Below are positions 32,960 through 43,819 of a DNA stretch of 64,000 nucleotides, piece by piece (position 1 is the stretch's first letter; every line of letters begins with the position of its first letter). Made by a program: the position numbers and the translations under genes. The DNA is from Triatoma infestans. Its lineage: Eukaryota > Arthropoda > Insecta > Hemiptera > Reduviidae. The stretch covers positions 23,185-87,184 of the forward strand of contig JAAEAF010002683.1 of the NCBI GenBank assembly GCA_011037195.1. Reading direction: 5' to 3'. The notes below the pieces were generated by a model. The model was not told the DNA's origin. It saw only the letters and a list, made by a program, of their open reading frames with translations, and ran no database searches.

Positions 32960-33040
32960 GTATTTTACATTAAATTAAACATATCAGTAAACTTTAAACA
33001 TTTTTGATCTTAAGACTAACAAAATTCTTATATGTTGATG
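32960..33040. repeat. direct repeat flanking the tandem array (left copy)
   Basis: ttaaattaaacatatcagta...gatcttaagactaacaaaat at 32968-33028 recurs at 33603-33665, bracketing the 49-bp array. The array may have arisen within, or moved with, this longer duplication. Confidence 0.7.
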
Positions 33041-33289
33041 AATATGTTTGGATCTGCAAGAGAGTGGTTATATAAATTTAAATTCTTCAGCTAACATAAA
33101 AATATTATGGATATGTCTCAATAATTTCAACAAATATAGGCATAATGCTTTACACCATTAAATCTGCAAAAAAAATATAATTTATTAATTAAAAGTATAT
33201 CATGATCAAAAATTTATACTAAATCAATGTCAAATATTTGAAAAATTCTTAATTTCTGGATTGAAATCGTCGTTGGTGGTACAGAAAAA

Positions 33290-33600
33290 ATGTGTTAATT
33301 AAACATATCAGTATTATACATTACAGTACATATCAGAATCTACATATCAGTACATATCAGTATTATAAATTACAGTACATATCAGAATCTACATATCAGT
33401 ACATATCAGTATTATACATTACAGTACATATCAGAATCTACATATCAGTACATATCAATATTATACATTACAGTACATATCAGAATCTACATATCAGTAT
33501 TATACATTACAGTACATATCAGGATCTACATATCAGTACATATCAATATTGTAAATTACAGTACATATCACAATAACATATCAATACATTTCAGTATTTT
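33290..33600. repeat. 49-bp tandem repeat array inside LTR element
   Basis: The unit start cagtacatatcag recurs at 33324, 33373, 33422, 33471, 33510 and 33559, so the period is 49 bp with one 39-bp unit. Each unit is itself made of acatatcagt half-repeats. The open frame at 33292-33576 (plus) is a product of the repeat. Confidence 0.85.
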
Positions 33601-34256
33601 ACATTAAATTAAACATATTAGTAAATTTTAAACATTTTGGATCTTAAGACTAACAAAATTCTTATACATGTAATATTTATATAAGGTGTAGTATGTAGAG
33701 TTTGGGCATCAAAAGTTTCAATGTATTGTGTGCGCGAGGTGGCACTGAAATTTTGTGCCTAGTTGCAGGTTTTTAATGAACCTAGCGAAAGGTACTAAAT
33801 TGGTGCGTTTGAGTACTATTTGAAAATTGAATGTTGAATTTATTAAGTGTTAGATATGTGTGCGCAAATTGATGATTGCCCTGTAAGGATGTCTCGACCA
33901 AGTATTAATTGGTAAAGTATTAATTGCGAAACTATGAATTCGCCAGAAAAATTGAAATTTTTGACATTGTCTGCATGCAAATGAAGGGTCGTGATGCCAT
34001 AATTAGATATCATATGGTTAGTCAGAACTGGTGAAAGCAGGTATGATAGCCATGGTCATAATATGAAGTGTCGAGAAAGCGACTGAGGGCTAACTCGTTT
34101 TGGGCTGGATTTGGAAGCAATATTGAACAATATTGGCAAGTGGGCCTACTTTGAAGGTTATTGCCAGTTTCATTATAATTATTATTATTCTGATTATATT
34201 GGAGTCTATCAGGATAAGAGTTAAATCGTGAATTATTTGAATTATTAACTCAAGCA

Positions 34257-34856
34257 TTATGTTACTACTATTATATTGATTATTATATAGTCAGTGATTA
34301 CAATTTCTAGGAATATTAAAATTCTTAGGCATTTTGCCAAAGTTAGTGCGAGGTTTTTGTCGGGATTTATTGTGCAGTCCACGTCAAAATGTGGACCGGA
34401 ACAGTGGCGGCAGAGCCTATTCTTTATTACATTAAAAACTCTTCGAGTAGTAGTAGGTTTTAATGGTGGTTTTTCGATTTTTATTTCGATGCCGGCATTC
34501 TGCGTGGAAATGCATTTGTCCGCAGCAACGACATGGAGATGGGGATGTGCGAGGATTAGAAGTTTTCGAGGTGACAGCGAAAACGTAGGGTTTGTTTCCG
34601 AAGCCTGTACTTCTTTTAGGGCATTAGCATAAGAAAGAGCTTCATCTAGTTTTTGAGGTAGCTTTGTTCGTACCTCATTTCGAAGCGGTTGAGGAAGTGA
34701 CTTCAGGAACGCATCACTGGCCAGTTTGTCTAAAATTGTTTGTAAGGCCTCGAGTGGGTTAGCTTGAGCTTTTAAGCTGATGACGGACTGGATATGTCTA
34801 ATTCTATCCGCGAAGGTTTCAGGAGACTCCGTGGGAAGAGACTGAATATTAGTCAT
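34257..34856 (-). pseudogene. LTR retrotransposon gag, C-terminal half
   Basis: A 199-codon open frame: MTNIQSLPTESPETFADRIR, then LKSLPQPLRNEVRTKLPQKL and a zinc-knuckle-like CRHCSGPHFDVDC. The spacing is C-x2-C-x3-H-x4-C, one residue shorter than the usual knuckle. Gag forms the particle that packages retrotransposon RNA. Further N-terminal gag sequence is visible up to about 35190 in broken frames (NSLPTFDGEN; AKLEILALRLSGSAKILYDT) with stops near 35090 and 34875. The last about 25 residues look like AT-rich read-through. Ty3/gypsy-like by the domain pattern, not proved. Confidence 0.6.
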
Positions 34857-35220
34857 CTGTTGTAAGAGGACTAGTGGGGTTTTTCCTTTCTAAATCTAGC
34901 CAGAAGACGTTCTGAGATTAGAGGATACGTTATAATTGTACCCTGGCGTCCTAATTCGGCCTTCAGCGTATCATAAAGTATTTTTGCTGAACCTGAGAGT
35001 CTAAGTGCAAGAATTTCTAGTTTAGCCGCGTCGCCCCAGCCAGACTACCACAATGGCTAATTTGGTCTAGGAAATCGGAAACACTGGCTCAATTTTCGCC
35101 ATCGAAGGTGGGCAAACTATTTATTAATTGTACATTTCTCAAGGGGCTAGCAGGTTGATTGTTAGGGGTGGCTGGAGGATTGGCTAATTGCTGCTGAGCA
35201 AGTAAATATTCGACAATTGG

Positions 35221-35798
35221 TGTGATGTGTTGTAGTTGTGTTGTAGTAGTTTGTGAAGCACGAGCGGTTTAGTAAAGGGCTTGTGTATATGTTTGAGATA
35301 GAGAGAGAAGTATTAAAAAATAATCAAGAGACCACCACTGTTTTTAAAATAAATATATTAATCTCTAAGTGAATTTAAATACTTTAAATACCTTAAGTAC
35401 TTTTATAATATCACAACTATTATGTTTATGAATCAATTATTTATCTAGATTAAGTGTAAAACTCTTATGTTTTAATTTATGACTGGCACTGATGCTAAGA
35501 GAGCGAAAGACAAGTGTTCTGGTTCGGTGTCTGTTTCAGACTGTTCTTGTTTGAAAGCAGAATGCAGACCGTGCTGGAAGAATGCCTACACTTAATAGTA
35601 AAAATCTTCCCCTGCGAGAAGGGGTGAAAAGACAAAGCTACCAAAGTTCTGTGAACTCTAAAAGACAAGCTAACCAGGTCCTTTGAACTCTTTCTGTAAC
35701 TGTAGTCTTCTACCTGTGTGTACCCATTTTGCCAGCGAATGTGCATTTTTCTCTCAAATAAAATAGATATAATTCCTATAATTCTGGCATCCATCACA
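35221..35798 (-). repeat. 5' LTR (right)
   Basis: 578 bp, TGTGATG to CATCACA. Shares with the left LTR tatgactggcactgatgcta, ggttcggtgtctg and the end tctcaaataaaatagatata. Carries an extra block at about 35565-35670 absent from the left LTR. Confidence 0.8.
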
Positions 35799-35959
35799 GC
35801 GCACACTATACCAGAATCATGATGGTAGAGCGCACACTGTGCCAGCAACACTTAGTTCTTACTTCAGTTTACATAGTTATCATTGACCAATTTTTATATG
35901 AACTTCTAATTTTACTTAACATTTAGTTAGCTTCACTATTGTATGAGTGAAAAGCTACA

Positions 35960-37020
35960 GAAGAAAACGACACTTGAGGGTGCAGTGATTTTCCTATTCC
36001 TCAGAACATTCTTCCCAGAAAAATGTTTTAATGAGAAAGTATTTCTATATGTAACTGGAATGTATTCAAAATTTAAAGAAAACCGTTGGAACCATTTTTA
36101 AGAAAATCGCAAAAAAAATAAATAAAACATTATTCAATTAGGTGATACCTTCGATTGATCGATTCTGACAAAAACGATATTGTCGGATTCTCTCGTAGAT
36201 ATTATTTAGTAGATATTACAGCGGAAAACTGATTATATGATTACCTACATAAAATTCATCAACCTGAAGCGCAAATTTATCGGACGATTCATTTCATTAT
36301 CATGGCGATTTTTTCTCAAAAAATTTAATTTAAACTTGGTGACTTTATATTCACCAAAAATCTGATGTGAAGTACTCACACGACTTTCTCTTACTAATAT
36401 TATTATAATTTTACAAATTTTACTCATTTATCTTAACACCCACATCTAAGTGGTACAGGTGTGCCAACTGTACGTTTGGAAATATTGTTCCAAATAAAAG
36501 TTATAGGTTTCTAACTGTGCAGTTAGAATGGCAAGTATAAAGGAAATCGTTATAATCGTTTTTGAGAAAATTCCAGAAAACTCAAGAATCTATTCTGTAT
36601 AGCCGCTCGTTTGTTTAACCGATTTTCTTCAAACTTGGAAATGTAGCAATTAACATTAATATTATGTAGCTAATAACGATACATTATACTAAAGGTGTAC
36701 TTAGAGTGGTAGCATAATGCCACTATTTCTTCAGAAGCACTAACACAAAATTTCAGGAAAATAAAAGTGATAGATGTTTAGTTGTGTAGACAGTATAAGA
36801 AGTTTAAAGAAAATCGTTAAAGCCGTTTTCGAGAAAATACCAAGTTTAGGCTTCCTGCAATTTTCCATTATGTTCCTTGTCTGTGGAATCAGGAATTGCC
36901 TAGGTATCATTTTTTCTCCCTCAATACACATGTACTTCCTGAGAAAAACTCAATTTCGAAAATTTGACAAGATCGCAACTTACTCTCACAAGGAGTAAGA
37001 GAAAGTGAAAAGTTCACCAT
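35960..37020. repeat. dispersed gtaagagaaagt repeat, two copies in mixed orientation
   Basis: 36000-36400 ends with terminus B in minus sense (aatctgatgtgaagtactca then cgactttctcttac). 36480-37010 ends with terminus A material (ctcaatttcgaaaatttgac) and gtaagagaaagt at 36997. Subunit hallmarks aaaatcgttaaagccgtttt and aacttggaaatgta occur in both. Confidence 0.6.
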
Positions 37021-37440
37021 TTTTATTTGAAACATTTCCGAAATCTACTATAACAGTAAACTGAGTTAGTGTATTCTGGCACATAGTAACACTGGCGAAT
37101 AACTTTGGAACTAACACTGGCGATATCATTGTAAAATCATAGCTCATGCAAAAATTTCCTTAGGTTTGCAGAGACAATGTTTCTTCTCCCTAATTTTCTA
37201 AGGAACTTAATCTTGGGACGAAGCTTGAAAACTCTAATTTTTTCTTGTAGCCCCTACAGAGTCGTCATTTCCAGAGTTTATTACAGACTGAACAGAATTG
37301 TATGTGTATGGAATGTCTCAACCTCCAGAGACAAACTGGAGCTTTCTAACAATGGCAGAGCATAGTTGGGGTAGATAATTTATTGAAGACTTCTTGTATT
37401 TGGAATCAAAGAATTGTCTAAAGTTTCTCTTCTAAAGCCA
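37021..37440. other. no recognised feature
   Basis: Unique AT-rich sequence with a local duplication of taacactggcga (37088 and 37111). Nothing else recognised. Confidence 0.4.
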
Positions 37441-37848
37441 GACGCGCACTGAAGTGGTGTGGAGGTAGTGCAGTTTTGAAATGGTGAGAGGGATAGAAGT
37501 GTTGTGGTGCTGCGCGCACCGAAACGGCACTCCCTCTGTGTACAGTTTTCATTAGTTAAAATATCGTCAGTGAATCAAGATGCTGTTTTCCATCTTCAAA
37601 TTATGAAGAAACAATGCGCAAACAGAGAATGCATTGGATTCACCCATGGGGGGGGGAAGTATAGCATTTATAATATGGTGATTAGCGTCTTGATAACGAA
37701 AAGTTTAACATATTTTATAAAATATTACAAAAATGAAAAATCGCCAGTGACAATCCACTTCATTGTGCGCGTTGCTACCTTCATTGTTTGATTTAAATTT
37801 TACTCCTGCCACTTGTCATCACAGCAACACCTCAGTGTGCGTCCCTCC
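37441..37848. mobile_element. MITE-like DNA transposon remnant
   Basis: Ends gacgcgcactgaagtggtg (37441-37459) and, on the opposite strand, GACGCACACTGAGGTGTTG: 16 of 19 bases match as terminal inverted repeats. A second ctgcgcgcaccgaaacgg-type segment lies inside at 37510. About 410 bp, no transposase; an internal open frame (37504-37791) has no recognised similarity. GCGCACTGA-type ends are common in PIF/Harbinger-like elements, but target duplication was not clear. Confidence 0.5.
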
Positions 37849-38097
37849 TCCTCTAATGAGTGCCCATGCAAATTCAGAAAACAGAAGGTATTTCTAAGAA
37901 ACAGCAAATCGTTACAAATTTTTTAAAGAATAGGAAAGTAGAAATGGCCAGTTTATCAGAACCCAAGTACTGATAGTTGAAATTGAAATTTTTATTGAAG
38001 TTTCTTATTTCATCCATGCTAAATACATTGAAATACAATGATCCAACCATTCTCTAACCATTCTTTATAATTAAAAACTAATTTTAGCCATCTTTAA

Positions 38098-38220
38098 CTT
38101 TTTAGGAAACCTAAATTCATCGCTTTCCCAGAACTTAGCTAAAATCAATTGTCAAGTAAAATTTTTTAATAAGTGCATGTTTAATGAAAATTGGAATTAT
38201 ATAAAAATTGCTCAATTTAC
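38098..38220 (+). repeat. dispersed duplicate segment, copy 1
   Basis: aggaaacctaaattcatcgc through gaaaattggaatt matches 40758-40875 at roughly nine bases in ten. Both are next to the same low-complexity context (taggaatttagtttcaggcg nearby at the second copy). Confidence 0.7.
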
Positions 38221-38287
38221 ATAAATAGAACAGCTTAGTTTATGCGGACTCGAAAATATCAAGTGTTATTTCTATTCTTTTTACTTT

Positions 38288-39272
38288 TCTATTGTAAGAG
38301 AAAGTATTGTAATCGTGTCAAATTTTCAATATCGAGTTTTCATCAGAAATATCCGTTTTGAGGTCCCTCGAGTCCAAAAAAGTGGCTTTTAGGAAATGGT
38401 GTATATGTGTGTCTGTCTGTGCATATGTATGTGAACAGCATAGCTCAAAAACGGAAAATCGCATAAAGTTCAAACTTGATATTCCGTTAAAGAATAAAAA
38501 GAAGTATCACGGCAGTGGTTATCTGTCAAAATTCCTCAACCGGAAGTACCACTTTAGTTTTTTTTACTTTTTTGCAATTTTCTCAAAAATGGCTCCAACT
38601 ATTTTCTTGAAACTTAGTATAATTAATACATATACTAAGTGCTATAACTTTTCTTATAACATTTCCCTGGAAAAATTCATATAGAAGCACTTTTGGTGGA
38701 GGGATGAGGTTAGGTTTTCCTCGAAAGTGCTATTTCAGTTTATTATTCACTTCTACCATCTAAATAATTGGTTTATCTAAATAATTAGAATTAAATTGGT
38801 TGTTGAAATTCTGTGTTTGAAAAAATCGGATGACCGAAAGTGCGTTTTTACTCAGAAGTATTTTTCAGTTTTCTATAAAACAATTCCATTTTCTTTAAAC
38901 TTGTAATGTAAACTACACATATAAAAATCTAAAATTTTATTTGGAACATTTCTTCTGGTAAAGTCATTTAAGAGGGCTTTTGGGGGAGGGGGTGAGGTTG
39001 TTTTTTCTAAAGTGCTAACATAAGTTAATTATATAATTCTACCAGCCAAACACAATTAATTAGAAATAGATTGTTAAAATTCCGACTTTCAAGAAAATTA
39101 GTAAACTGGAAGAGCGATTTTACTGAACAGTTTTTTCTGTTTTTGCAATTTTCACCATAAAAACGCAGACGAATTTCATTAAATTTAGTAAACTAACTAT
39201 AAAATTTGTCAATTACAATTTGGAAATTCTGAAGTAAGAGAAAGATGTTTGAGTGTAGCACACAGATTTTTT
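38288..39272 (+). repeat. near-full dispersed repeat, about 985 bp, internal 300-bp subunits
   Basis: Starts gtaagagaaagtattgtaat with terminus A (tgtcaaattttcaatatcga), then acggaaaatcgcataaagtt. Three successive subunits start at caaccggaagtacc (38530), gatgaccgaaagtgc (38832) and aaactggaagagcg (39108), spaced about 300 and 277 bp. Each has a gcaattttct...aaaatgg block, an atttgaaacattttt block and a gg(t/g)ggaggg(g/a)tgaggtt block. It ends gtaagagaaagatgtttgag with the cacacagattttt motif. Non-coding. Confidence 0.75.
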
Positions 39273-39928
39273 ACTTTTTGAATGTGTGTTCCAATGTTCT
39301 ATGCCCTTCTTCTTGATGATTTTTGAAAACTTAATATTTTCAGATTTTAAAACAATTATAGATTTGAGGTCCCCTTGAAGGCTAAAAAGTAAATATTGTC
39401 AAGACATTTTATTCTGAATCAAGTTGCACGCAACCCACAATAATGTTTATGCAGCTCGCATGTCGCGCTCGATTATATGGCCCTTAATAGTAAATTATGG
39501 GGGTGTATGTTTCAATATTTTTCAATGAGGATATACATGAAAAAAAATGATTAAAAAAAAGTGATACAACTCAATGTATCTGGATTCAAAAATATTAAAT
39601 GGAATTTCTATTCTTTTCTACTTTTTGAACGTGTGAACCTTTTACCAACGACCTAGTAGTTTGCCTTTACAAGCCAGGTTTCTTCATAATATTTTTCTGG
39701 GGGACATTTTTTTAAACTAGGATATTTTTAGTTTAGACGTCTTTAATTGACCCCGTAACATCCCTTTTTCTAATCTCACAGATAAAAAAAATCATATTTC
39801 TAGTTCCGCTATATTCCGATTGTGAATAATTAGTTCTATTTTTATATAATAAATTCATTTAATAAGATAAATATAATATAATTAATATAATTTTATATAA
39901 TACATAATATAATATAATTTAAATTATT
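39273..39928. other. no recognised gene
   Basis: Echoes of the dispersed repeat (tttctattcttttctacttt at 39606 resembles 38266). Simple AT-rich sequence at 39850-39950. Confidence 0.4.
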
Positions 39929-40600
39929 TTAGTATAATTTAATAATAAATTCAATAGCAAAGTCAATTTTAAATTGCATCGTTTCAATCGTTCTCGAAAG
40001 AAAAATATATTTGGCTACCGCCAAGTTTTTCAAATTTCTCACATTCTTAACTTTACTGATGATCCTATATATCGTATAATTAGTATAATTATGTAGAGTA
40101 ATTGAGTAATCTTTCCTTGTGTGCTGGCTTAGCGTCAGATCCAGTACTTTTCTTCTAGACTTCCCTAGCCAGCAAGTCTTTATCTCTCGGTCCCATTGAG
40201 CCATTAACTCCAATCTTCTCGTCCCATCTCCTTGCTGGTGTGGCCTCTCTCCTCCTGTTTTTTGTGTCACCCATTTTCTCACCTTTTCTACGCCAGGATT
40301 CCTTCCGGCATTCTTCTAAAGTTTTAGAATCTTTCTAATTTCCTTTTTCAATCATCTATTTTATTTCTTTGCCTTAAGCCTTATCCACATTCCTCATTTT
40401 ATTGATTCCTGGTTTTTCAAGCATATCCTCCATCTTAGTACATTCAACTTCGCACGGATTCTCTGAATAGATTGTCCAGTTTCAGCTCCATAAGCGAACA
40501 CATCATTGATGAAATAAAAAAAACTAATTTTATTCTCTTTGAACCAAATCTTACTCCACATTACTGGGTAAAGCATTTTCACCCTTGAAGGTTTCACACT
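39929..40600 (-). pseudogene. LINE reverse-transcriptase C-terminal remnant
   Basis: The minus strand at 40520-40400 reads FAYGAETGQSIQRIRAKLNV then LRWRIC, resembling the YGAE-W and L-RW-x-C segments after the reverse transcriptase of RTE/CR1-type elements. At 40290-40180 one frame gives RKWVTQKTGGERPHQ and a shifted frame gives RRREATPARRWDEKI, like the conserved GRP-x-x-RW-x-D/E-x-I block near the protein end. Stops and frameshifts lie between them. Confidence 0.45.
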
Positions 40601-40757
40601 ACTTCATGTAGCTTTTCTTTATGTAATATGATGATGGATTGCTATATAGTATTACACATATAAATATATATATGGGCGGCATTTCGACTTGGCATTTCTC
40701 ACTATTCTATTTGACATTTTTTTCAAACTAGGAATTTAGTTTCAGGCGTCTCAAAAT

Positions 40758-40875
40758 TTTTAGGAAACCTAAATTCATCGCTTTCTCAGAACTTCGCTAA
40801 AATCAGTTGTCAAGTAAAAGTTTTTAATAATTACATGTTTAATGAAAATTGGAATTTAAAAAATTGCTCAACTCA
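40758..40875 (+). repeat. dispersed duplicate segment, copy 2
   Basis: Pair of 38098-38220, same strand, 2.66 kb apart. Confidence 0.7.
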
Positions 40876-42604
40876 AACAAATGTCCAGGCCAAAAATCTT
40901 TTTTCGTAATCGTCGCATCTCAACATATTTATTAAAAACTTAATTTGGAAATCTGATTCGATCGCAACAACAAAGGGGAAGTAAAGGGTTAAGGTTGAAT
41001 GTTATAAATAATTTTCTTAAGTGTTACATCATATAAAGTTAATAAATATGAAAAATATAATAGATTTCTAATAAATCACTTGATAAAATTGCCTGGACGT
41101 GAATGTATTTATAATTATTTCAACAACTATAAATAGCCCCCACCTACTTAATTTCATTTACTTTTTTTAAATATAGCAGCAAATAATTATCGGTAACACT
41201 GACACAGTGACAATGTTTTGAATGGGTCAAGTTGGCTACCCTGCATGCTAGTCTAGGTAACCAACCCTCTAATACGGCCAGTCGCCACTTGACCTCCGTC
41301 TCGGGAGTAAAAACACGGTCCACTGTTTAGAGTGGTTTCTTTTTTTTTTGTTAAATTTTTTATTTTACTCACGGGCGCTTTAACTGATAACGCTGTTGCG
41401 TTCTCATTTTACATACACATTCTTACTTATTCATTTACTTGCACACACTATTCTTGCAATCGCCAAAATTTACCCGAATCAAAAAAATTTTGTGTGTGCG
41501 TGTGTGTCATGACATTATTGTAAGGTCTAATCAAAGAGTGTGTTCAGGAGGAAGATAAAAAAGCTTATCTCCCTAAATAACGGTTGGAAATAAGGTTAAA
41601 TAGAAGGCAAACAATGCAACTGGTTTCTTAGGTAAGTTGTGGTTAATTTGTTGTAAAAGATTTTGCGATACTGTTTTAACATTTGTCAAATGTTTAGCTT
41701 GTCCGTTTGTGTAAATCAATTCAATTTACTTCTGATAAAATAACCTTGGGTATCCAAATTTCTTTGTATTTGTTTACTATAATGAACATTGTGAAGTGTT
41801 ACTAGTAACTTGGCGATTTTACTCGACTCTCTATGTTTTAATTAATAGCATTCCGTCTGAACCATGGTTTATATCTATTTGAAATATATATATAATCGCG
41901 CGATAAGGACGTATAATGATACATGGACATGTAGTAAGAGAAATGTAGGGCCGGTATATGGAGTTTTAGCTGGGCACGGGAGTAGAGAGAGGCTCCCGAT
42001 CAATACGGCCACCCAGCGGGTACATCTTAGAGCTTCCCTTCTCGTTCCTGATTCCCGCAAAAACCGGTTAACCTTTTCACTTTTGCCGGCTTTCTTTTTT
42101 TTCCAAATCATCTCTTTTCTTCTACCAAATAGTTATAATAAAAGTTGATTGTAGCTTGATTGAAAACTTCATCTCATAAATAAGTTGGCTTCAACTGTAC
42201 ACGGTTTCTTTTTTGATGTTTTCTCTACAAGGAGATTTTGGTTACACAAATAAAAGGCTATTAATAAAAATAAAAAATATCAACTGCTACTAAAACAGAG
42301 TATATTTATTTTCTTTGAAATACCAGTTATTTTTGTAAGAGCTAACTCGAACAAGTAATTTAAAACTGTCCAAATGAGAATATTTGAAATTAAACGCCAG
42401 ATAAGCCAAATCGAATTTAATTGTCTTAAATATAATAGTTTTAATGAAAGAAAATGACCTGAAATTACTTTTGATTATGATTTTTTTTTCTAAATCTGAA
42501 GTAATGCTCTCTTCAAATTTACTGTTCATTTGAGATGAATCGGAAATTCCTCAACTTGGATGAGAGAAGGCAGGATACCCATCCCGGAATAAGGTAATAT
42601 TACT
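40876..42604. other. intergenic, no recognised gene
   Basis: The stretch 41220-41330 and the open frame at 41864-42148 are GC-richer than their surroundings, but I recognise no family. A (TG)-rich run lies at 41489-41507. Confidence 0.4.
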
Positions 42605-43512
42605 TTCTCCTACAGCTGGTAAGAGAATGTTCTTGCGATCATGCCAAATTTTTGAAACTGAGTTTTTACCGGAATTACATATTTTGAGATCCTTGAATAT
42701 GAAAAAATGTTTTTAGCGAATGATCTGTACGTGTAAACAACTGATCTCAAAAAAAGGAAAATCGAAAAAAGCTCAAACTTTGATGTCCATGTAATATCAA
42801 ATGAGTTATTGTCACCGCACCTGCCAATAAGATTTTGGTCAAAATTCATCCTTCGGAAATGTGACTTTACTAAATAGTTTTTCAGTTGGATTGCTTTCAA
42901 TTTTCGCGATTTTCTCAAAAAATGGTTTCAATATTTTTTTCTTTTTACTTTGTATACTATCACTAGATGAATGCCTATCACTTTTATTTGAAACATTTTT
43001 TGCAGGAAATTTGATTTTTGAAGGTTTTTGGGGGAGCAGCAACATGAAGCTTTCCTCTAAAGTACCACTTCAGTATAATGTATGGTTCTGCCATCTATAT
43101 TACATTAAGGTATATTAGGAGTATTGCTAGAATTCTAAATGTAAAGAAAATTGGCTGACCGGAATGAGTTTTAGAAAAGTTTTCGAAACTTTACGATTTC
43201 CTTTAAATTTAGAACATTAAATTGCTTTTATTTGAAACATTTTTTCGGAAATACTTATTTCAGGGGTGTTGTGGAAGATCGATGTTAGCTGATCTTAGAT
43301 TTAAATTGTTACAAGGTTTGCTAAATTCGCTAAGGATTTGATATTGAAGGCGCTGTGAGGTAAACAAGCGTCCCCCCGCCTCCTTTATTTATAAGTGAAA
43401 GGAAGCCAAACGTTTGGTAAACATTAGCAAGGTTAAAGAAAATTACATCAATTGGAAATGTATCAGTTGCCGTAGGAGAAAGTAATATGAGTGTTTCATA
43501 TCAGATTTCTTT
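42605..43512 (+). repeat. near-full dispersed repeat, about 900 bp
   Basis: Starts ggtaagagaatgttcttgcg with terminus A (gccaaatttttgaaactgag), then ggaaaatcgaaaaaagctca. Subunits begin near 42845, 43145 and 43445 (steps of about 300 bp), each with a (g/c)gga(a/g)tg-type start. Ends gtaggagaaagtaatatgag then tgtttcatatcagattt. Parallel to 38288-39272. Confidence 0.75.
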
Positions 43513-43819
43513 GGACAGCATGGAGAGATTGTTAGTTGTGTAATGATAGTGGTTTCTAGAGCCATATCGACTATCCCTAGAAGATCTATTATGGTGGCTT
43601 CCCAAGCTGTTAGTGTTTGTACAATTTTCTATCTCTCTTCTAAAGGGGCCTCTTAAACTTGAAAAAGTTGTCAAGTTAATTTAGAATATCTTTGATTTTT
43701 TTATAGAATTTTATATTGCAATAGGATTAATTTTTTTTTTGTTACTTTTGCTGGGATGTCTCGTTTTGCAGTATGATTACTTTTTTTTGTACACTAACGC
43801 TAATATGCCTGAATCAGCT

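Larger units (their letters stand above)
31804..35798 (-). mobile_element. non-autonomous LTR retrotransposon
   Basis: Two direct LTRs (31804-32307 and 35221-35798) bound by TGTG(A/G)TG...CATCACA. Next to the left LTR on the minus strand is a polypurine tract AGGAGGGAGGACAA, so the element reads on the minus strand with its 5' LTR on the right. The interior encodes only a broken gag (35190-34257). No protease, reverse transcriptase or integrase was seen. The space between gag and the 3' LTR holds tandem repeats. Target-site duplications were not identified. Confidence 0.8.

Noticed and set aside
33292..33576. 94-codon open frame made of HIS/TYQ repeats
   Set aside because: Translation of a 49-bp tandem array.
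33290..33600. CRISPR-like array
   Set aside because: Units are continuous tandem copies without unique spacers, in a eukaryotic retrotransposon.
35495..35851. 118-codon open frame in the right LTR
   Set aside because: LTR sequence; no similarity to any protein family.
41864..42148. 94-codon open frame with GC-richer sequence and an antisense partner
   Set aside because: No recognisable domain, no splice signals that join it to anything, and open on both strands, which suggests composition only.
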